From Montifringilla adamsi (Eukaryota; Chordata; Aves; Passeriformes; Passeridae): a stretch of 64,000 nt of DNA. Location of the stretch: NCBI GenBank assembly GCA_017590115.1, contig JAGGNK010015447.1, positions 2,044,644-2,108,643 of the forward strand, written 5' to 3'. This document shows, in pieces, positions 28,949 to 40,256 of the stretch. The stretch's first letter is position 1. The number at the start of each line of letters is the position of its first letter. A program made the translations under genes and the position numbers. The notes under the pieces were generated by a model. It was given only the letters and a program-made list of their open reading frames with translations, searched no databases and was not told where the DNA came from.

Positions 28949-29610
28949 GGGTGCTGGCGCTGCCCGCAGCCCCGCTCTGGGCACGGCGGTTCCCCGGGCA
29001 CTCCCGGGCACCATCCCCGGTGCGAGCCCGCCGGCCCCGTGGCCTCCGCGCTGCTCTTGCCCTTCTCCTTTCCCAGCACCGGTTCCTCATCTCCTCTGCG
29101 CTTCTGCCCTTTCAAAATCCACGCTCTCCCTCCCTCCCGAGCCGGGCAGGGCTGGCGAGGGCCGGGCTCGGGGCTGGAAGGGGCTCGGAGGGAGCGCTCG
29201 GGGGATGCCGCGGCTCCCTCGCTGCCGGGCCCGGGTGCCGCGGTTGTGCCGAGCCTGACAAGGTGCCAAGGAGCCCGTTTGGCGGCCGGGCGAGTAAATG
29301 CCCGTTCCCGGGAGCCGCCCGCGAGCCCCCCGCCCCAAACGGCGGCGTCCCCCGCGCGCCGGGGGTTCCGCAGCGCTCCCGCCGCCGCCGCCGGGCCAGC
29401 GGCAGCTGTTGCCCTCCGGCCGCCGCCTCTCCCTCCCCGTCTCTCTCCTCTGGTCCAAAAGCCAAGCCGGCAGCCCGGCTTTGCAGCCCGGCACCGGAAC
29501 CAGCGCAGCATCCCCGGCCCGGCGCTCGCCGCAGGCTGAGGCTGCCCCAGCTCGGAGGGACGCTGGGCTTGGGTCGCTCCCTGACACGGGTTGGTTTTGG
29601 GGACCGGGGG
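28949..29610 (+). promoter_or_regulatory. CpG island, candidate FOXJ1-like promoter
   Basis: Very GC- and CpG-rich (dense at 29140-29540). It begins exactly where the minisatellite stops and ends about 0.5 kb before the first coding exon of the plus-strand FOXJ1-like gene. A non-coding first exon is likely because the coding exon is preceded by an AG acceptor at 30060-30061. No TATA box was identified. Confidence 0.55.
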
Positions 29611-30084
29611 AAGGAGAGATGGCAAACAAATGGCATCAAATGGGAGGAAGTTGGTGGCAGGGACGGGATAGGATGGGACTATAGGGGATGGATGAGTATT
29701 TTAGGGTCTTTAGAGTCGAGGTGTTGGACCCTCCTTGTACCCGTGGCAGGTGTGAAAAACAACCTTGCTTGGCGGGATGCAGGACTGGTTTGTGTTATTT
29801 AAGGGCGGGGAGGGGATGCTGATTTCTTTCCTGCCAAAACCTCTCTGGGCAGTGCCAGCCCGGCGGGTCTGGGGAGCTTAGAGGGAATTTCCCCGAGGCT
29901 CAGGGCTGTAAAACCCCCCCGGGGCAGCATTGCAGCTCCGTGCCCTGCACAGGGAGTGGTGTCACCCAGGAACTGGGAACATCCAGGCTCCAGGGGCTCC
30001 AGGAACACCTGTCCAGGTGCCAGCCTCGCAGAACCTCAACCCTCTGCCCCTTCCCATTCAGGTGAACACTCCCAGCTCCGAGCC

Positions 30085-33000
30085 ATGGTGTGCTCCAGCC
30101 CCGTGCTCAGAGCTCAGGGACAGCCGAGCTCCAGCCAGGAGGAGCAGCGCGGTGCCCAGCCCGACCTGCTGTGGCTGGCCGACCTCACGGGCGCCCACAT
30201 CGGCCTGGCCCCCATCTCCCAGGACCCCGAGGATCGCTGCAGCATCTGGGAGAACCTGGTGAGCCTGGTGGATTTCCAGTGCCCGGGTTTTCCCCTGACC
30301 TCCGAGGAGCTCTGCCACTACATCGACATCCCCCGCTCGCCGGTGGCCGTGACCCTGCCCGGGGCTGTGACCCCGCCCGGGCCCCCCGTGCCCCCGGGGG
30401 ACATCGACTACAGGACCAACGCGCACGTGAAGCCGCCCTACTCCTACGCCACCCTGATCTGCATGGCCATGGAAGCCAGCCAGCAGCCCAAGCTCACCCT
30501 GGCAGCCATCTGCAAGTGGATCAGCGACAACTTCTGCTACTTCCGCCGTGCCCACCCCAGCTGGCAGGTAGGAGGAGGTGTCTTGGTTTGGGAAGTCAGG
30601 TGTGTCTGCCCAGGAAGGCAGGAGCCTTCCCTGAAATGGAGAATGTAAACAACCCCCCCTCCAAATTGCTATGAATTTTAAATTAAGAGTTCTCAGGAAA
30701 AAAAAAAATATGGGAGCAGGAAGAAACAGTTCTTTAATAGGGAAGAAAATAAAAGGATAAAATAAACAATGCAGTAAACTAAAAACAACGCTGACAGAGT
30801 CAGAATATGACCTGACCCCCTGTTGGTCAGGGTATTGGTACCAATCCCGTTGGAATTGTGGCTCAGCCCTCCTGGAGTGTCAGGGGTGGTTCTGCTGGAG
30901 CAGGGATCCTGTAGAAGGGTGTAGCCTTCCTCTGAAGATCCAGTGGAAGAGGCACCTGCTGCTCCTCTGGGAAATCCAGTGGAGAAGCCGTGCTGGTGTT
31001 CCAGAATCTCAGATTATATCCAGGAAGGAATGCTTGGCTCCTCCCTCTGGGCTCACATCTCCCAATGGATGTAGTTCTTATCAGCCGTGCAGGGACATTC
31101 AATAACCTGTTATCAGCAGATGTTCCCCCAGGGGAGGAGTGGGTGTGGAAGAGATGAGGAAATCTGCCCACTGACCAGAAGACAACTGCCCTACAGATGG
31201 CAAATAGAATACATCTTGCCCTGCAGTCAGGGACAGGAGGTTTGGAGCCCTCACTGGCCCCCCAGGGCCCTGCACAGCCCCCAGCCTGCAGGGCAGGGTC
31301 CTGGATGCTGCTTGTGAAAAATGTGTATTTTATGATTGGCCTTTTGCAAATATTAAAATGAATATTGTATGTGTTATGTTAGAAAGTTATGCTGTATTAA
31401 TTTTCTTAAGTAGTGTGTTAGATATAGTTTTAGGTTAAAATAGAAACTATGCTATGTAAGAGACTTTTTTTTGGGAGGACTCACACCAAGATAGCAGCCA
31501 CAGGACACCAAAACCTTCCAGAGAAAAATAATTTATTGCTGTCTTATCAAGTTCTTCCCACCTTGCTCAGCCCTCAAGGCACCTTCAGGATTGAGAGGAA
31601 GAAGTTGACACTGACCAGACAGAATCCTTTGTTTGAATGGAATTCATGCATCATGCATGAGATGTATGAATATGCAACAGGCTATTCCTTTTAGGGGTTA
31701 ATCCTCTGTTAACGTGTGTCCTTTTTTGGGCTTATTTTGCCCAGAAAATGTGAATTGTTTTGACTTAATTACCAATCATGGTCAGGCTGTGTCCAACTCT
31801 GGAGAGAGAGTCATGAGATTCATTATTATCTTGTTAAGCCTTCTGTATGTATCCTTGCTCTATTATTTAGTATAGTTTATTATAGAATTATATAATAATA
31901 TAATATAATATAATATAATATAATATATCATAAAATAATAAATTAGCCTTCTAAGAACATGGAGCCAGATTCCTTCCTTCCTTCCTTCCTTCCTTCCTTC
32001 GTTATGTTAGAAAGTTATGCTGTATTAATTTTCTTAAGTAGTGTGTTAGATATAGTTTTAGGTTAAAATAGAAACTATGCTATGTAAGAGACTTTTTTTT
32101 GGGAGGACTCACACCAAGATAGCAGCCACAGGACACCAAAACCTTCCAGAGAAAAATAATTTATTGCTGTCTTATCAAGTTCTTCCCACCTTGCTCAGCC
32201 CTCAAGGCACCTTCAGGATTGAGAGGAAGAAGTTGACACTGACCAGACAGAATCCTTTGTTTGAATGGAATTCATGCATCATGCATGAGATGTATGAATA
32301 TGCAACAGGCTATTCCTTTTAGGGGTTAATCCTCTGTTAACGTGTGTCCTTTTTTGGGCTTATTTTGCCCAGAAAATGTGAATTGTTTTGACTTAATTAC
32401 CAATCATGGTCAGGCTGTGTCCAACTCTGGAGAGAGAGTCATGAGATTCATTATTATCTTGTTAAGCCTTCTGTATGTATCCTTGCTCTATTATTTAGTA
32501 TAGTTTATTATAGAATTATATAATAATATAATATAATATAATATAATATAATATATCATAAAATAATAAATTAGCCTTCTAAGAACATGGAGCCAGATTC
32601 CTTCCTTCCTTCCTTCCTTCCTTCCTTCCTTCCTTCCTTCCTTCCTTCCTTCCTTCCTCCCCTCTGAACCATCTGTAACTCTTTGTTTTTATTGCCTCAT
32701 ATTGTCCTAATCCAAATCGTCCAAATTTTTATTACTCTAATTACCTTGCTATTTCTATAACCATTTCATTACTGTTAAACTTTGAAAAATTTTAAAACCA
32801 AGTGAGTGACGTTCTTGTTCTTTATTTTTTTGTGTGTGTGCCCAGAGCTCCATCCGGCACAACCTGTGCATCAACAAGCGCTTTGTCAAGGTGCCCCGGG
32901 AGAAGGGGGAGCCGGGCAGAGGAGCCTTCTGGAAGCTTCACCCCCAGTACGCCGAGTGGCTCAAGAGCAGCACCCTCAAAGGGCACAGGTGATTAGTGGG

Positions 33001-35763
33001 TGTCGGGGTTCGCTGTTGTTTGTCTCTGCCCCGACACGGGAAAAGTGGTTCCGGGTGGCCGCGATTCGAAGTTTCCAGGTGTCTTTGTCTTCCCACCAGG
33101 GTCTCTGAGCCCCTGCCAGGGCTTTGAGACATCCAGGGCATCCAGAGAGATGTCCTGGGTTCCAACAAGTGGGAAAAAAAACTAACTTCACTGATATCAG
33201 GGTCTTTGAGATAGGTTTTATAAGATTTTGGGGATTTGTATCACGTTCGAGATAGCTTAGCTGCTTCAGGTGGCGTAAAATCAGCAGGGTGGCTTTTGTG
33301 GCGGTGTTGGAAACAGAAAAGTTTTAATAAAAAGTTTTAATAAAAAGTAAAATAACAAAGCTCTTTACAGAGAAAAACTGAGTTAGGGCAAGAGGTTCTT
33401 GCTCCTGGTAGAACACCCCACAAAAGCAATCAGTTCCTTTGTTCTCTTCTTTTTCTAGTGAATTGCTTAGGTGGGACTTTTTGGCTCCTGTCCAATCCTT
33501 AAGTTTGAGGTGAAGTCCCCAAGGTCCTATGAGGTGTGTTTTTACCTAACTGAGGAGAGAAACTTCTGGACTTTTTTTCCTTTTTTAGGAGACAAAGGAT
33601 AATTTTGTCACTCCATCAACAGGGGCACATCCCTACACTCCACAACCTGTAAAAGTTGTAAGGCTGGTGTGCTTATTCCAGCACTGGATGCACGTGGGGA
33701 TCACTGTTCCTCCTAAAGGACACCCTAAAGTGCCCTCCTGAGAATTCCCAATCCTTTTTTATCCCCCTTACTTGTACATATTCACAATAGGCTCCTGCAT
33801 ATTCATTTTATGGTTTTGCATTCCAACTTGCAGCTACTCCTTGTACAGAGAAAACTCTCTGGTCATCCAGTCAGTTTCAAAGCTCAAGGGGTCCTTTTTA
33901 TCTCTTCAGCTTGGGAATTGCATTCATTTTTCCTCACCTGAGGCAGTTTTTGTGATAACAGACTAAACAAACTCACTTATTCTAGCAAGCTGCGCGTTTC
34001 GCCTAAACCTGAAATGGATTTCTGCTCTGTTAAATTTCAGCTCTGTGGTATTTTTGGGGTTCCCAGACGAGGGAAGGAAGGAATGAATCTGGCTTCATGT
34101 TCTTAGAAGGCTAATTTATTCTTTTATGATATTATATTATATAAAATAATGCTATAGAGACTTAATAATCCAAAGCGGCGCGTTTCGCCTAAACCCGAAA
34201 TGGATTTCTGCTCTGTTAAATCTCAGCTCTGTGGTATTTTTGGGGTTCCCATACGAGGGAAGGAAGGAATGAATCTGACTCCATGTTCTTAGAAGGCTAA
34301 TTTATTATTTTATGATATTATATTATATAAAATAATGCTATAGTAAAGTATACTAAAGAATAGACAAAGGATACATAGAGAAGGCTCAACAAGATAAAAA
34401 TGAATCTTGTGACTCTGTCCAGAGTCCGAGACAGCCTGACCATGGTTGGTCATTGAGCCAAAACAATTCACATGTTGGATAAAAAATTGATTTGAAGAAA
34501 AGGAAACAAACTCCACAACTTTTGTGGAAGTGGTAAAGCTGGTGTGTTTATTGCAGCGCTGGCCACGTGTGGGGATGGCTCCCCCAAAATGACACGTGTG
34601 CCTCTGGGAACTCCAGATCCTTTTTTATCTCCCTCTCAAACACATATGCATGCAATATGAATTCATTATTTGTACAATATATGTACAACATTATTTGTAT
34701 AATATACGTATTTCACAACAGGTTCATACATATTCATTCCACTGATCTTGTGTGACATTTGCTGTTAATTCTTCTTTATCAGAAAGAATTCCTGGGCCAT
34801 ATTGCCCTGTTCTCTCTGTCTGCCCCCCTTATCTCTTCTCCTTCAGCTGAAGCATTTTCTCTGAGCAGAGGTTTTTGTGAGAACAGGAATCAGACTAAAC
34901 AGCTATGTTTGCAGGCTACAGACTTAACACAAAGATGTACATTTCACCTAAATCAAAACGGATTTCTACTCTGGAAAATTTCCACTCTGCCTCACAATCT
35001 CCAACCACATTCCCAAGCAGCAAAACGCAGGAGAAGCAAACGAGACAATTCTTGCTTTCCTTTTCCTCTGAGGCTTCTCAGCTTCTCTGGGCAAAGAACG
35101 TTCAGAAAACACCACGGTGACCCAGCTCTGTTCCACAGGCCCCTTCCAGAGCCCAGGAGAGCCCAGCAGGGAGCACAGCGTGTCCCCAGCCCCGCTGGCG
35201 CTGTCACCGTCACCGGCGACTCCCGGGGCGACCTCGAGGTGGGCGCGGAGCTGCAGCGGCTGCTGCGGGAGTTCGAGGAGTTCGAGAGCAGCCACAGGTG
35301 GAGCCCTGAGGAGAACCCAGCGGGCCAGCAGAGCGAGCCCGAGGCCTCTTGGCTGCCCGGCTGTGCCCCGGCGAGCCAGGAGGAGCCGGGCGAGCTGACG
35401 GAGCTGAAGGGCAGCACGGAGTGGGAAGCGCTGCTCGACGCCTCCGCCGAGCTGGGGGATTTCTCCGCTCTGGGGCAGCTCCCACCTTCCAGCCAGCCTG
35501 GAACCTTCCCCCTGCACCCCACCAGGGCAGCGGGGCAGCAGCTGGGCTGGCCTCAAATCCTGCCCGAGCCCAGCCCTACCAAAGCGGGCTCGGATGAAAC
35601 CCTGATGGCCACGGCTTTCCTGGAGGCTGCATGGCACGAGGAGATGGGAGGGAACCTCTGCAGCGGCATCCCCGCCGAGCAGGGGGCCGCAAACTTCCAG
35701 GCCTCTTTGCCCAGCAGGGAGGTCATGGATTGGGACTCTCTGGCCCATTTAAGGCTCTATTAG
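30085..35763 (+). CDS. FOXJ1-like forkhead transcription factor (complete, 3 coding exons)
   Basis: Coding exons 30085-30567, 32846-32988, 35139-35763; phases 0 and 2 join cleanly, giving 416 residues (FOXJ1 is about 420). The coding exon starts at an acceptor (30061), so the 5' UTR is spliced. The N-terminal half holds [19 protein letters not shown], and the winged-helix domain runs from about 114 to 208 with [20 protein letters not shown] as recognition helix. The C-terminus keeps two FOXJ1 signatures: EWEALLDAS and [21 protein letters not shown]1 proteins switch on motile-cilium genes. LCINKRF and [14 protein letters not shown] differ from canonical FOXJ1 (LSLNKCF, ITLSAIYKWITDNF), so I take it as a FOXJ1 paralogue of the foxj1.2/foxj1b sort and leave the symbol blank. 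Both introns are packed with LTRs. Confidence 0.9.
30579..31230 (-). mobile_element. Family B LTR-like element (inverted)
   Basis: Starts TGTCTTGGTTTGGGAAGTC, the reverse complement of the family B right end at 3207. It has TTCTTTAATAGGGAAGAAAA (minus-strand poly-A region) and ends near CAACTGCCCTACAGATGGC. A CAGAGTCAGAATATGACCTG to CAGCAGAACC-type segment sits where other copies carry the VNTR. FOXJ1-like intron 1. Confidence 0.68.
31313..32655 (+). mobile_element. LTR-like element with a 628-bp near-identical tandem duplication
   Basis: Begins TGTGAAAAATGTGTATTTTA and ends in family A-like AATAAATTAGCCTTCTAAGA followed by CATGGAGCCA and a CCTT array. From 31373 the next 628 bp is repeated from 32001 with essentially no differences, including an 81-codon open frame seen twice. 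The junction is a CCTT run (31973-32000), longer at the second end (32600-32655). FOXJ1-like intron 1. Confidence 0.8.
33000..33640 (+). mobile_element. LTR-like element, family D
   Basis: Begins TGTCGGGGTTCGCTGTTG, carries AGTTTTAATAAAAAGT (a local duplication, poly-A-like), CTCTTTACAGAGAAAAACTG, and ends near CACTCCATCAACAGGGGCAC. Reverse-strand copies are at 61225-61955 and 62440-63050. It starts 11 bases after the FOXJ1-like exon 2 donor. Confidence 0.68.
33643..34490 (-). mobile_element. Family C and family A LTR-like pieces with a 186-bp tandem duplication
   Basis: Family C blocks (AAAAGTTGTAAGGCTGGTGT to AAATGGATTTCTGCTCTG) run to about 34037. They are followed by an inverted family A element (CTCTGTGGTATTTTTGGGG, TTAGAAGGCTAATTTATT, GGTTGGTCATTGAGCC). 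The segment from GCGCGTTTCGCCTAAACC through CTAATTTATT is present twice (about 33990-34170 and 34176-34355). Confidence 0.62.
34488..35115 (-). mobile_element. Family C LTR-like element plus family A tail
   Basis: TTTTGTGGAAGTGGTAAAGC and GGTGTGTTTATTGCAG begin it, and AAACGGATTTCTACTCTGG ends the family C part near 34980. TCTGAGGCTTCTCAGCTTCT then marks an inverted family A end at about 35070-35105. It finishes about 25 bp before the last FOXJ1-like exon. Confidence 0.62.
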
Positions 35764-35772
35764 AGATGGGAG

Positions 35773-35860
35773 ATTAGATTAGATTAGATCAGATTAGATT
35801 AGATTAGATAAAATAAGATTAGATTACATTAGATTACATTACACTTGATTTGATTTGATT
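35773..35860. repeat. GATTAGATTA microsatellite
   Basis: Imperfect AGATT/GATTAG pentamer array immediately after the FOXJ1-like stop codon, in the presumed 3' UTR. Confidence 0.9.
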
Positions 35861-36032
35861 CCATGGATTTAGGAGGGGTTTTAGGGTGGGTGTAGCTGGT
35901 TTGATGGATGAGGGGTTTTTTTTGCTGTTCTTTTTGCTTTCTGTTCTGTTTTTTGCTTGGGGAATGTGCTGAAGACACTTGGCTACTTTAAATTGTTTTT
36001 TTTTCATTTTATTGGTGGTTTTGTAGAGATAG

Positions 36033-36038
36033 AATAAA
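36033..36038 (+). terminator. Candidate poly-A signal of the FOXJ1-like gene
   Basis: AATAAA in AGAATAAAGAAAGC, 270 bp after the stop codon on the same strand. This is the first canonical signal downstream. Confidence 0.5.
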
Positions 36039-36334
36039 GAAAGCAAAGCAGAGAAGAACTCATGTTTTACCTTCTGCTTTCCCTCCAGCCCCTGTGGCTC
36101 TGCCCTGGCAGCCGGGCACATCTGCCCAGCCCAGCCCTGCCCACCCAGCACAGGGCAGCTCCCAGCTCCTTCCACGCTGGCACAGCGATTCCTGGGGGAA
36201 ACTGAGGCACGAGCCAGTGCCAGGGTGCCCCCGATCCAACAGGAGCCTGGCTGAGCTGGTGTGCCCAGGGGCTGCTGCCAGCCTTGCCCATCCCCTTCCC
36301 TGCCCTGCAGGCAGCTCCCAGGGCTGGCACGGCC

Positions 36335-36645
36335 CCAGGGTGGGCACTGTCCCTGTGCCACTTCCCAAGGCTGGCACTGTCCCTGTGCCACTCCCAGGGC
36401 TGGAACTGTCCCTGTGCCACTCTCCAGAGCTGGCACTGTCCCTGTGCCACTCCCCAGGCATGGCACTGTCCCTGTGCCACTCCCCAAGGCTGGCACTGTC
36501 CCTGTGCCACTCCCCGGGGCTGGCACTGTCCCTGTGCCACTCCCCAGGGCTGGCACTGTCCCTGTGCCACTCCCCGGGGCTGGCACTGTCCCTGTGCCAC
36601 TCCCCAGGGCTGGCACTGTCCCTGTGCCACTCCCCGTGCTGGTGC
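36335..36645. repeat. 30-bp minisatellite (GGCTGGCACTGTCCCTGTGC)
   Basis: About ten units of 30 bp, GGCTGGCACTGTCCCTGTGC plus CACTCCCCAG. 30 is divisible by three, so frames stay open on both strands. Not a gene. Confidence 0.95.
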
Positions 36646-36939
36646 TGCCCCAAAGCACCAGAACTCCCAGATTTTATTCCCTTTACCACTTTCCACGGTT
36701 CTGCAGCACCCCGGGGGCATTTTTGCATTTTTGTGTAATTTTTATTGGATTTCATCACCAGGTCCTGGCGCTTGAGCCCCCTGCCCCCCAAAATCCAGAT
36801 GTCCCCTCAAATTCCTCCAAGCTCCCACCGGATTTTTTATTTTTATTTTCCCAAATGTTGTGAATATAAAGCTTCTCTGCAATGTTACAATTTTTTTTTT
36901 TCCAACCATGCCCACAAATAATGGGCACATTAACAATGG

Positions 36940-37672
36940 GCTCGTTTTTCCTGAAAAATGCTGCATTTAAAGGGAATATTCAGTGGAAAAAGAAAACAAA
37001 TGGTTCAATTAGATTTAAATCAGAATTGTGGCCGAAAAAGGGTGAATTCCTCAAGGGGGGGCTCTGAAATTCCCAAAATTCTCTATTATAAAGGGAATAT
37101 TTCAGTGGAAAAAGAAAAGAAATTGTTAAAATAGATGTGAATTGTGGCTGAAATTGGGTGAATTCCTCAAGGGGGGGCTCTGAAATTCCCAAAATTCTGT
37201 ATTTAAGGGGAGTATTTCAGTGGAAAAAGAAAATAAATTGTTCAAGTAGATTTAAATCAGAATTGTGGCTGGAAAAGGGTGAATTCCTCAAGGGGGGCTC
37301 TGAAAATTACAGAATTCTCTATTATAAAGGGAATATTTTAGTGGAAAAAGAAAATAAATCGTTAAACAAGATTTAAATCAGAATTGTGGCTGATAAGGGG
37401 TGAATTCCTCAAGGGGAGCTCTGAAATTCAGAAAAATGCTGTATTTAAGGGGAATATTTCAGTGGAAAAAGAAAAGAAATTGTTAAAATAGATGTGAATT
37501 GTGGCTGAAATTGGGTGAATTCCTCAAGGGGGGGCTCTGAAATTCCCAAAATTCTCTATTATAAAGGGAATATTTCAGTGGAAAAAGAAAACAAATGATT
37601 CAATTAGATTTAAATCAGAATTGTGGCTGAAAAAGGGTGAATTCCTCAAGGGGGGGCTCTGAAATTCCCAAA
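36940..37672. repeat. About 120-bp tandem repeat
   Basis: About six copies with TTTCAGTGGAAAAAGAAAA, TAGATTTAAATCAGAATTGT, GGGTGAATTCCTCAAGGGG and GGCTCTGAAATTCCCAAAAT. Some units lack the TTTAAATCAGAA part. Lies between the FOXJ1-like gene and LETMD1. Confidence 0.93.
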
Positions 37673-37956
37673 ATCCAGCAGGGAGTGGTGAGGAAGGGGG
37701 TGGCTCCCACCCCTTTATACCCCAAAAACGCTTTAAAAGGCAAATTTTCCAGGTGTCCCCAGGGCCATGTCCCCCCAGGGGGACACCAGAGCCACCCCCA
37801 AAACCAGTGGAGCCACCAGTTCCTCCAGTCTGGGGTGAATTCCCTTTGCCAGCAGGGATTCCTCGGCCGGGGGGGGCAGGGGCGTTTAACCCCAAAGTTC
37901 CTGGAGTGGGAAATGAAGGGGGAAAGGTCAAAGGGGCTCCAAGGAGGCTGAATTTG

Positions 37957-37979
37957 GGGGGGGGGGGGGGGGGGGGGGG
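37957..37979. repeat. Poly-G run of about 23
   Basis: Uninterrupted G tract after GCTGAATTT. Its length in the assembly may be unreliable. Confidence 0.85.
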
Positions 37980-38204
37980 ATGCAGTCCTGGGACCCCCCC
38001 TCAGCCCTTCCCGACCCTTCCTGCCTCCCCCATGGACTCCAGACCCCCCTCCTGCTCCAGAACCCCAAAAGGCTCCCAGGAAATCCCACAGGGACCTGGG
38101 GGGCTCGGTGGGACCCCAAGGGGCTCCTCAAGCCCTGGGGGAGGGCTGGGAGGTTTAAGGCTGTTCAGAGGAGAAAAGAAACAGGAAAACGCTCCAGCAG
38201 GGAG

Positions 38205-39060
38205 TCAGGGCCACCAGATCCCACGGGAAAGCCCAGCAGATCCCACGGGAACATCAGCAGGTCCCACAGGAACATCAGCAGATCCCATGGGAACCTCCAC
38301 CAGATCCCATGGGAACATCAGCAGGTCCCATGGGAACACCCAGCAGATCCCATGGAAACACCCAGAAGATCCCATGGGAACATCATGAAGATCCCACAGG
38401 AACATCCTGAAGATCCACAGAAACATCCTGAAGATCCCACAGGAACATCCAGAAGATCCCATGGGAAGCATCCACCAAATCCCAGGGGAAGCATCCAGCA
38501 GATCCAAAGGGAACATCCAACAGATCCCACAGGAACCTCCAACAGATCCCACAGGAACCTCCAGCAGATCCCACAGGAACATCCAGCAGATCCCACGGGA
38601 ACACTGAGCAGATCACACAAGAATATCCCAAGGATCCCACAGGAACCTCCAGCAGATCCCATGAGTACATCCAGAAGATCCCACAGAGGCTCCAGCAGAT
38701 CCCACAGGAACATTGAGCAGATCCCACAGGAACATTGAGCAGATCCCACAGAGGCTCCAGCAGATCCCACAGGAACATTGAGCAGATCCCACAGGAACAT
38801 TGAGCAGATCCCACAGAGGCTCCAGCAGATCCCACAGGAACATTGAGCAGATCCCACAGAACCTCCAGCAGATCCCACAGGAACATTGAGCAGATCCCAC
38901 AGGAACATTGAGCAGATCCCACAGAGGCTCCAGCAGATCCCACAGGAACACTGAGCAGATCCCACAGAGACTCCAGCAGATCCCACAGGAACATCGAGCA
39001 GATCCCAGAGGAACATTGAGCAGATCCCACAGAACCTCCAGCAGATCCCACAGGAGCACC
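38205..39060. repeat. CAGATCCCACAGGAACAT minisatellite, copy 1
   Basis: A 24-bp-type unit (CAGATCCCACAGGAACATTG AG and CAGCAGATCCCACAGAGGCT C) in tandem, lying in the 3' flank of the duplicated LETMD1 last exon. A second, shorter array lies at 39618-40080 in the duplicate. Confidence 0.93.
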
Positions 39061-39232
39061 CCCAGCTGAGGGAACCGCTCGCTCTCCCCACAATTAACGA
39101 GACGCAGTTAATTACTGGAACAAGGAAGCCAGCAGCTCTGGTGGCCGTGCCACGGAGGCCGCGGAGGGCACGGCCAGGCCGGCTCGGGATGTGGCAGCAG
39201 CGGCTGGGAGGGGACACAGCTGGCACCCGCTG

Positions 39233-39303
39233 TCACTCGGGGGGCTGGCTGTGGTTGAGGGCCAGCAGCACCATGCTGTGGGCCAGCAGAGAGGCCTCCG
39301 AGG
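39233..39303 (-). pseudogene. Duplicate copy of the LETMD1 terminal exon
   Basis: Encodes the same 22-residue C-terminal piece and stop codon as 40257-40327, with the same CCCGCAG acceptor. It is further from exon 8 than the other copy. It could serve as an alternative last exon, but a transcript would reach the nearer copy first. Confidence 0.75.
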
Positions 39304-39334
39304 CTGCGGGAGAACAGGGGCACCGTGAGACTGG

Positions 39335-39560
39335 CACTGGGGCACTGCGACAGCTGGGGCTGGCACTGGGGGCACTGGGAGAGCTGGGGCTGGCACTGGG
39401 GGCACTGGGAGAGCTGGGGCTGGCACTGGGGGCACTGGGAGAGCTGGGGCTGGCACTGGGGGCACTGGGAGAGCTGGGGCTGGCACTGGGGGCACTGGGA
39501 GAGCTGGGGCTGGCACTGGGGGCACTGGGAGAGACTGGCATGGGCACTGGGGGCATGGTG
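39335..39560. repeat. 30-bp minisatellite (GGCTGGCACTGGGGGCACTG), copy 1
   Basis: GAGCTGGGGCTGGCACTGGG plus GGCACTGGGA repeated about seven times. The same array, larger and more varied, runs 40355-40910 in the duplicate. Both lie beside the duplicated LETMD1 last exon. Confidence 0.93.
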
Positions 39561-40256
39561 ACAGACTGGCACGGGCACTAGGAGAGCTGGGACTGGCACT
39601 GGGGGCACTGGGCACAGAAACATCCTGAAGATCCCACAGGAACATCCAGAAGATCCCATGGGAAGCATCCACCAAATCCCAGGGGAAGCATCCAGCAGAT
39701 CCCAAGGGAACATCCAACAGATCTCACAGGAACCTCCAGCAGATCCCACAGGAACCTCCAGCAGATCCCACAGGAACATCCAGCAGATCCCACGGGAACA
39801 CTGAGCAGATCACACAAGAATATCCCAAGGATCCCACAGGAACCTCCAGCAGATCCCATGAGTACATCCAGAAGATCCCACAGAGGCTCCAGCAGATCCC
39901 ACAGGAACATTGAGCAGATCCCACAGGAACATTGAGCAGATCCCACAGAGGCTCCAGCAGATCCCACAGGAACACTGAGCAGATCCCACAGAGACTCCAG
40001 CAGATCCCACAGGAACATCGAGCAGATCCCAGAGGAACATTGAGCAGATCCCACAGAACCTCCAGCAGATCCCACAGGAGCACCCCCAGCTGAGGGAACC
40101 GCTTGCTCTCCCCACAATTAACGAGACACAGTTAATTACTGGAACAAGGAAGCCAGCAGCTCTGGTGGCCGTGCCACGGAGGCCGCGGAGGGCACGGCCA
40201 GGCCGGCTCGGGATGTGGCAGCAGCGGCTGGGAGGGGACACAGCTGGCACCCGCTG

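Noticed and set aside
31449..32322. 81-codon open frame present twice (31449-31694, 32077-32322) as a gene pair
   Set aside because: Both copies lie inside a duplicated LTR-like element; the frame is incidental.
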